Source: UBA1038 sp964480995
Lineage (GTDB): Bacteria > Bacillota > Clostridia > Christensenellales > Aristaeellaceae
Direction of reading: 5' to 3'
Assembly: GCA_964480995.1 (NCBI GenBank)
Contig: CAYZRZ010000007.1
Coordinates: 1-26,079 of the forward strand
Length of the DNA: 26,079 nt
Every line of letters starts with the position of its first letter. Positions within the stretch are counted from its first letter, which is position 1. Positions 21,517 through 26,079 of this stretch are shown here, one piece after another. The notes under the pieces were generated by a model that saw nothing but the letters and a program-made list of their open reading frames with translations, was not told the origin of the DNA and ran no database searches. The translations under genes were made by a program, and so were the position numbers.

Positions 21517-22250
21517 CTGACATGACTGCGCTGATCACCGGCGCTTCGCGCGGCATCGGCCGCGCCATCGCGCTGGAACTGGCGGGGCCGGGCATGAGGC
21601 TGGCGCTGATCTACCGTGGCAATCAGCATGCCGCGGAAGAGACGGCGGCCGCTTGCCGCGAAAAAGGCGCGCAGGCGGAGATTTATGCCTGTGACGTGGG
21701 CGATTTCGCGGCCGGCAAGGAGACCGCGGATGCCGTCATCGCGCGCTTTGGCGGCGTGGACATCCTGGTCAACAACGCGGGCATCACCCGCGACAATCTT
21801 TTGATGCGCATGAGCGAGGACGATTACGACCGTGTGCTGGATACTAACCTGAAAGGCGCCTTCAACTTCATCCGCCACCTGACCGCCCAATTTGTCAGGC
21901 GCCGGTCCGGGCGCATCGTCAACATCACCTCCGTGGTGGGGCTGACGGGCAACGCCGGGCAGGCCAACTACGCCGCGGCCAAGGCCGGCCTGATCGGGCT
22001 GACCAAATCCGTGGCCAAAGAGCTGGCTTCCCGAGGCATCACCTGCAACGCGGTCGCCCCCGGCTTTATCTCTACCGAGATGACCGAGGCGATGACGGAG
22101 GAAAGCCGGCAGGCGCTGAAGAAAGCGATCCCGATGGGCCGCATCGGCCAGGCGGAGGAGGTCGCCAAAACCGTCAGCTTCCTGTGCGGCGAAGGCGCTG
22201 CCTACATCACCGGCACCGTGATCAGGGTGGACGGCGGACTGGCGATGTAA
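21513..22250 (+). CDS. fabG: 3-oxoacyl-ACP reductase
   Basis: A 245-residue SDR enzyme using NADPH to reduce 3-oxoacyl-ACP. Cofactor motif TGASRGIG (9-16), NNAG (87-90), tetrad N112, S140, Y153 (YAAAK) and K157. The reading frame extends upstream to about 21405, but ATG 21513 has AAGGAG eight bases ahead and begins at the family's usual N-terminus. ATGA overlap with fabD. Confidence 0.95.
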   Translation: MTDMTALITGASRGIGRAIALELAGPGMRLALIYRGNQHAAEETAAACREKGAQAEIYACDVGDFAAGKETADAVIARFGGVDILVNNAGITRDNLLMRMSEDDYDRVLDTNLKGAFNFIRHLTAQFVRRRSGRIVNITSVVGLTGNAGQANYAAAKAGLIGLTKSVAKELASRGITCNAVAPGFISTEMTEAMTEESRQALKKAIPMGRIGQAEEVAKTVSFLCGEGAAYITGTVIRVDGGLAM

Positions 22251-22329
22251 GAGAACGGGGTTACGTCTCTGTGAGAACCGTTCCTCCCCCTCTTGGGGCC
22301 ATAAACATTGGCTGTAATAGGAGAAGTAA
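22251..22329 (+). other. fabG-fabF spacer with hairpin
   Basis: GAACGG (22253-22258) pairs with CCGTTC (22278-22283), with extra pairs inside. There is no T-run, so a transcript-processing or stability element is more likely than a terminator. An AGGAG ribosome binding site for fabF follows. Confidence 0.4.
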
Positions 22330-23574
22330 ATGAAAAGAGTAGTTATTACGGGCATGGGCGCCGTGACGCCCATCGGCAACAGCGTCAGCGCCATGTGGTC
22401 TGCCATGCGCGCGGGTGTGTGCGGCATCGGCCCGATCACCAAGTTTGATACGGCGGACTACAAGGTGAAGATCGCGGCCGAGCTGAAGGATTTTGATCCT
22501 TCCCTGGTGATGGAGAAGTCCGAGGTCCGCAAGACGGACCCCTTCACCCGCTATGCCCTGGCCGCCGCGGCGGAGGCGATGGCCCAGAGCGGGCTCACGG
22601 TCGCTGACCCCTACCGCTTCGGCGTATATGTCGGATCGGGCATCGGGGGGATGGATACCCTGCTGCGCGAGCATGAAACACTGCGGGTCAAGGGCCCGCG
22701 CTTTGTGTCGCCGCACTTCATCCCGATGATGATCTCAAACATCGCGGCCGGCAACGTTGCCATCCGCTTCGGGGCCATGGGGCCCTGCCTGCCGGTGGTA
22801 ACGGCCTGCGCCACCTCGACCCATGCCATCGGCGAGGCGTACCGCGCCATCAAGCTGGGCATCGCGGATGCCATCCTGGCCGGCGGGACCGAGGCCACGA
22901 TCAACCCGCTGGCCATCGCCGGATTTACCAACGCCATGGCGCTGACGGGGCGCAATGACCCGCTAAGCGCGTCCATCCCCTTTGACAGGCGGCGCGACGG
23001 CTTTGTGATGGGCGAAGGCGCCGGCATCATGGTGCTGGAGGAGTACGGCCACGCCAAAGCGCGCGGCGCTGTGATCTTGGGCGAAATCACGGGGTATGCC
23101 AACCTATGCGACGCCTACCATGTGACGGCCCCGCAACCGGAAGCCCTCCCCGCCGCCAAGGCGATCTGCATGGCGATGGAGGAGGCCGGGATCACCCCAG
23201 AACACGCGGGCGATCTGTACATCAACGCGCACGGCACCTCCACCCCGCTCAACGACAAGGCTGAGACTTTGGCGATCAAGCGCGCGCTGGGCGACGCGGC
23301 CTACAAGGCCGCCATCAGCTCCACCAAGTCGATGACCGGGCACATGCTGGGCGCGGCAGGCGGGGTGGAAGCCATCGCAGCGGCCATGGCCTTAAAAGAC
23401 GGCGTGCTGCCGCCCACCATCGGCTACGGGGAGCCGGACCCGGAGTGCGACCTCGATTATGTGCCAAACCAGGCGCGCCGGGCGCAAAAGAGCCTCGCGC
23501 TGTCGCTGTCGCTGGGCTTTGGCGGGCACAACGCGGTGCTGGCTTTGAAGCGCGTTGAGGAGGCAGGGGCATGA
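22330..23574 (+). CDS. fabF: 3-oxoacyl-ACP synthase II
   Basis: A 414-residue elongating condensing enzyme. Catalytic C160 (VTACATSTHAIG), H301 (NAHGTSTPLND), K333 and H338 (STKSMTGHMLGAAGG). Normal length. The stop overlaps the accB start (ATGA). Confidence 0.96.
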   Translation: MKRVVITGMGAVTPIGNSVSAMWSAMRAGVCGIGPITKFDTADYKVKIAAELKDFDPSLVMEKSEVRKTDPFTRYALAAAAEAMAQSGLTVADPYRFGVYVGSGIGGMDTLLREHETLRVKGPRFVSPHFIPMMISNIAAGNVAIRFGAMGPCLPVVTACATSTHAIGEAYRAIKLGIADAILAGGTEATINPLAIAGFTNAMALTGRNDPLSASIPFDRRRDGFVMGEGAGIMVLEEYGHAKARGAVILGEITGYANLCDAYHVTAPQPEALPAAKAICMAMEEAGITPEHAGDLYINAHGTSTPLNDKAETLAIKRALGDAAYKAAISSTKSMTGHMLGAAGGVEAIAAAMALKDGVLPPTIGYGEPDPECDLDYVPNQARRAQKSLALSLSLGFGGHNAVLALKRVEEAGA

Positions 23575-24032
23575 ATTTGCGCCAGATCAGGGAACTGGTG
23601 CGGCTGCTGGAAAGCTCCGGCCTGTCCGTGCTGGAGATAGAAGAGGCCGACCTGCGCGTCAGGCTCGAAAAAGGGCAGACCGCAGGGTTTGCGCAGCCTG
23701 TTCCGGCGGTCCTGCCCCAGGCGGTGCCCGCGGCGTTCCCTGTGGGGACAGCGCCGGACCCGGCCCCGGTGGCCGACGGCACGGTGGATTTCAACCGCCT
23801 GAAGGAAGTGAAGTCGCCGCTGGTGGGCATCTTCTACGCCGCTCCCTCGCCCGACGCCGAGCCATTTGCCGGGGTGGGCAGCAGGGTTAAAAAGGGCGAT
23901 GTGCTCTGCGTGGTCGAGGCCATGAAGCTGATGAACGAGATCACCGCGGACGCGGACGGCGAGGTCATCGATGTCTGCGTTCAAAACGGGCAGGTGGTCG
24001 AGTTCGGCCAGATCCTGTTTAAGTTATACTGA
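23571..24032 (+). CDS. accB: Biotin carboxyl carrier protein of acetyl-CoA carboxylase
   Basis: A 153-residue carrier. The N-terminal helix (1-32) is followed by an Ala/Pro-rich linker (about 37-70) and a biotinyl domain. Biotin is attached to K119 in VEAMKLMNEI. VKSPLVGIFYAAPSPDAEPF is the typical start of the domain. It couples AccC and AccD. Confidence 0.95.
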   Translation: MNLRQIRELVRLLESSGLSVLEIEEADLRVRLEKGQTAGFAQPVPAVLPQAVPAAFPVGTAPDPAPVADGTVDFNRLKEVKSPLVGIFYAAPSPDAEPFAGVGSRVKKGDVLCVVEAMKLMNEITADADGEVIDVCVQNGQVVEFGQILFKLY

Positions 24033-24047
24033 TTGGAAGGTAAATAT

Positions 24048-24467
24048 ATGGATCGTGAAGAACTGATGCGGATCATTCCCCACCGCCCGCCGATGCTGCT
24101 GGTGGATGAGGTGCGGCTGGAGGATGGATGCTCGACGGGCAGCTACACCGTGCGCGGGGATGAGTGGTTTTTGCAGGGGCATTTCCCCGGCAACCCCGTG
24201 GTGCCGGGCGTGGTGCTGTGCGAGATGCTGGCGCAGGCGGGCTGCCTGTTGATCGCCGACCAGCTGGCGGGCAAAACGCCCTACCTGATCGGCATCAAAA
24301 ACGCGCGTTTCCGCCGCAAGGTCAAGCCCGGAGATACGCTGTCCATCCGCTGTGAGGGCCAGGCGAAAAAGCCCCCTTTCATGTTCATCAAGGCGGAGGG
24401 AAGCGTGGCGGGGGAGCCGGCGGTCAGCGGCGAGTTCTCCTTCGTCATCGAAGGCGGGGAGGAATAG
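24048..24467 (+). CDS. fabZ: 3-hydroxyacyl-ACP dehydratase
   Basis: A 139-residue hot-dog enzyme that dehydrates 3-hydroxyacyl-ACP. Catalytic H45 in GHFPGNPVVPGV and E59 in CEMLAQAG; PHRPPMLLVDEV at the N-terminus. A TTG at 24033 is in frame, but GGAAGG lies seven bases before ATG 24048, which is the family's usual start. No fabA or fabM isomerase is seen, so how unsaturated acids are made is not shown here. Confidence 0.95.
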   Translation: MDREELMRIIPHRPPMLLVDEVRLEDGCSTGSYTVRGDEWFLQGHFPGNPVVPGVVLCEMLAQAGCLLIADQLAGKTPYLIGIKNARFRRKVKPGDTLSIRCEGQAKKPPFMFIKAEGSVAGEPAVSGEFSFVIEGGEE

Positions 24468-24471
24468 GCCC

Positions 24472-25806
24472 TTGTTTTCAAAGATACTCATCGCCAACCG
24501 CGGGGAGATCGCGGTGCGGCTGATACGTGCCTGCAGGGAGATGGGCGTTAATACTGTCGCTGTATATTCCGAGGCGGACAGGGACGCGCTGCATGTCCAT
24601 CTGGCGGATGAAAGCATATGCGTCGGCCCGGCGCCTGCCAAGGACAGCTACCTTAACATGAAAGCCATCCTGTCGGCCGCCATGGTCACCGGGGCGCAGG
24701 CCGTGCATCCGGGCTACGGCCTGCTGTCGGAAAACGCCCGCTTCGCCCGGCTGTGCGCCGCCTGCGGGCTTTGCTTTATCGGCCCGCCGGCGGATGTGAT
24801 CTCGCGCATGGGTGATAAGGATGCCGCCCGCAGGACCATGAAGGCGGCCGGCGTGCCGGTGATACCGGGCTCTGAGAAGCTTGAGAGCGCCCTGGAAGCC
24901 GGGAAGGCCGCGCTGGAGGTGGGTTATCCCCTCCTCATCAAGGCCAGCGCCGGGGGCGGCGGGCGAGGCATCCGCCTGGTCACGGGGCCCGATCAGCTGG
25001 AGCACCAGTTCAACGCGGCCTCGCAGGAGGCGCAGAACGCCTTTGGCTGCGGCGATGTGTACATCGAAAAATACCTGCGTCCTGTCAAGCACATCGAGGT
25101 GCAGGTGCTATGCGACAAGCACGGCAGCCATGTGGCCCTGGGCGAGCGCGACTGCTCCGTGCAGCGGCGCAACCAGAAGCTGCTGGAGGAAAGCCCCTCG
25201 CCCGGCATCAGTGAAGCGCTGCGGCAGGAATTGATCAGTTGCTCCATACGGGCGGCGAAGGCCGTGGGCTACGAAAACGCGGGCACCATCGAATACCTGC
25301 TGGACCGCGACAACAATTTTTACTTCATGGAGATGAACACCCGATTGCAGGTGGAGCACCCCGTGACCGAGATGGTGACGGGCATCGACCTGGTCAAGTG
25401 GCAGCTGCGCATCGCGGCGGGCCAGCCCCTTAACTTCACGCAGGAGGATGTGCGCATTTCCGGCTGCGCTATCGAGTGCCGCATCAACGCGGAGGACCCG
25501 GCCCGGGGCAACATGCCATGCGCCGGGAAGGTCACGCTGCTGCACGCGCCCGGCGGCCCCTGGGTGCGCTTGGATACGGCGCTGTACCAGGACTACGTGG
25601 TGCCGCCCTTTTACGATTCCATGATTGCCAAGCTGATCGTCCACGCCAAAACGCGCGAAGAGGCCCTGCGCAAGATGCAGGCCGCCTTGGGTGAGCTGGT
25701 CATCGAGGGGGTGGCGCACAACAGCGAGCTGCAGATGGAGCTTTTGCAGGACGAGCGCTTTGTCGACGGCAGCTATACCACGGATTTTATGAGCAAGTGG
25801 GGGTAA
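24472..25806 (+). CDS. accC: Biotin carboxylase subunit of acetyl-CoA carboxylase
   Basis: A 444-residue ATP-grasp enzyme that carboxylates biotin on AccB. N-terminal FSKILIANRGEIAVR, GYGLLSENARFA, the Gly-rich ATP loop KASAGGGGRGIR, and the signature EMNTRLQVEHPVTE. The start is TTG 24472, nine bases after GGGGAGG and exactly at the family's N-terminus; the reading frame upstream of it is only the shadow of fabZ. Confidence 0.94.
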   Translation: MFSKILIANRGEIAVRLIRACREMGVNTVAVYSEADRDALHVHLADESICVGPAPAKDSYLNMKAILSAAMVTGAQAVHPGYGLLSENARFARLCAACGLCFIGPPADVISRMGDKDAARRTMKAAGVPVIPGSEKLESALEAGKAALEVGYPLLIKASAGGGGRGIRLVTGPDQLEHQFNAASQEAQNAFGCGDVYIEKYLRPVKHIEVQVLCDKHGSHVALGERDCSVQRRNQKLLEESPSPGISEALRQELISCSIRAAKAVGYENAGTIEYLLDRDNNFYFMEMNTRLQVEHPVTEMVTGIDLVKWQLRIAAGQPLNFTQEDVRISGCAIECRINAEDPARGNMPCAGKVTLLHAPGGPWVRLDTALYQDYVVPPFYDSMIAKLIVHAKTREEALRKMQAALGELVIEGVAHNSELQMELLQDERFVDGSYTTDFMSKWG

Positions 25807-25809
25807 AAC

Positions 25810-26079
25810 GTGTTAAACAAGCATGTGTTCAGGCGGCCGCGCAACACGCTGGAAAGCGAACGGAGCGATATATTCCCGGCTGTGCCGGAGGATCTCTACC
25901 TCAAGTGCGCGGGCTGCGAGGGCACCTTCCCTCGCGATGAGTTCCGGCGGGCGATGAAGGTCTGCCCCTTTTGCGGGCAGCTGTCGCGCCTGGGCGCGCG
26001 CGAGCGCCTCGATTTCCTGTGCGATGCCGGCAGCTTCAGCGAATTGTTCCCGGATCTGGTGTCAAGCGACCCGCTGGCC
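25810..26079 (+). CDS. accD: Acetyl-CoA carboxylase carboxyltransferase subunit beta, 3' end outside window
   Basis: The first 90 codons of AccD. The start is GTG, four bases after the accC stop, with a GGGGG ribosome binding site. A zinc ribbon is complete: KCAGCEGTFPRDEF then VCPFCGQ, i.e. two CxxC pairs, followed by ARERLDFLCDAGSFSEL, the family's usual continuation. The catalytic crotonase-like domain lies beyond the window, and accA would be expected after it. Confidence 0.93.
   Translation, partial: MLNKHVFRRPRNTLESERSDIFPAVPEDLYLKCAGCEGTFPRDEFRRAMKVCPFCGQLSRLGARERLDFLCDAGSFSELFPDLVSSDPLA

Overview
The window looks like a chromosomal segment of a GC-rich (by eye, not computed) Gram-positive bacterium of the Clostridia type. 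The evidence is the gene order fabT-fabH-acpP-fabK-fabD-fabG-fabF-accB-fabZ-accC-accD, known from Clostridium and Streptococcus, a DRTGG/ATPase/[FeFe]-hydrogenase sensory-type cluster as in anaerobic clostridia, and strong GGAGG ribosome binding sites with sigma-A promoters. Species cannot be named from the sequence. There are no rRNA, tRNA, CRISPR, IS or phage features, and every gene is ordinary single-copy chromosomal material.

Layout. 1-3.1 kb: a secreted peptidoglycan-binding protein (-), a membrane diguanylate cyclase (+) whose reading frame is broken near its N-terminus, and a six-helix membrane protein (-). 3.2-4.5 kb: a PLP aminotransferase of the LysN/MocR-like type (-). 4.57-4.76 kb: an 11-bp tandem repeat tract with inverted arms. 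4.7-7.0 kb: a three-gene operon (-), DRTGG protein, HATPase and putative sensory [FeFe] hydrogenase, behind a perfect consensus promoter. 7.1-9.4 kb: a polar amino-acid ABC transporter operon (-), divergent from an alanine-racemase-family gene (+, 9.6-10.7 kb). 10.8-13.4 kb: argGH (-). 13.7-14.0 kb: a short, apparently truncated secreted protein (+). 14.0-16.0 kb: uppP and an L,D-transpeptidase (-), a cell-envelope pair. 16.2-16.8 kb: an orphan C39-like cysteine peptidase (+). 17.1-17.7 kb: a secreted protein (-). 17.9 kb to the end: the type II fatty-acid synthesis/acetyl-CoA carboxylase operon (+), cut inside accD.

How it works together. The fab/acc operon makes malonyl-CoA and elongates acyl-ACP, with FabT as probable autoregulator. 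A possible FabT half-site is mirrored in the promoter of the divergent secreted protein. An ARG-box-like operator lies both in the argGH promoter and in the spacer of the ABC-transporter promoter, which suggests coordinated arginine uptake and synthesis. Transcription units are well insulated by perfect or near-perfect hairpins, several of them bidirectional between convergent genes.

The least explained items are the 11-bp repeat tract that overlaps the hydrogenase stop codon, three 10-bp direct repeats just upstream of the fabT promoter, the frame break in the diguanylate cyclase, the compact sensory hydrogenase module, and the orphan C39-like peptidase.
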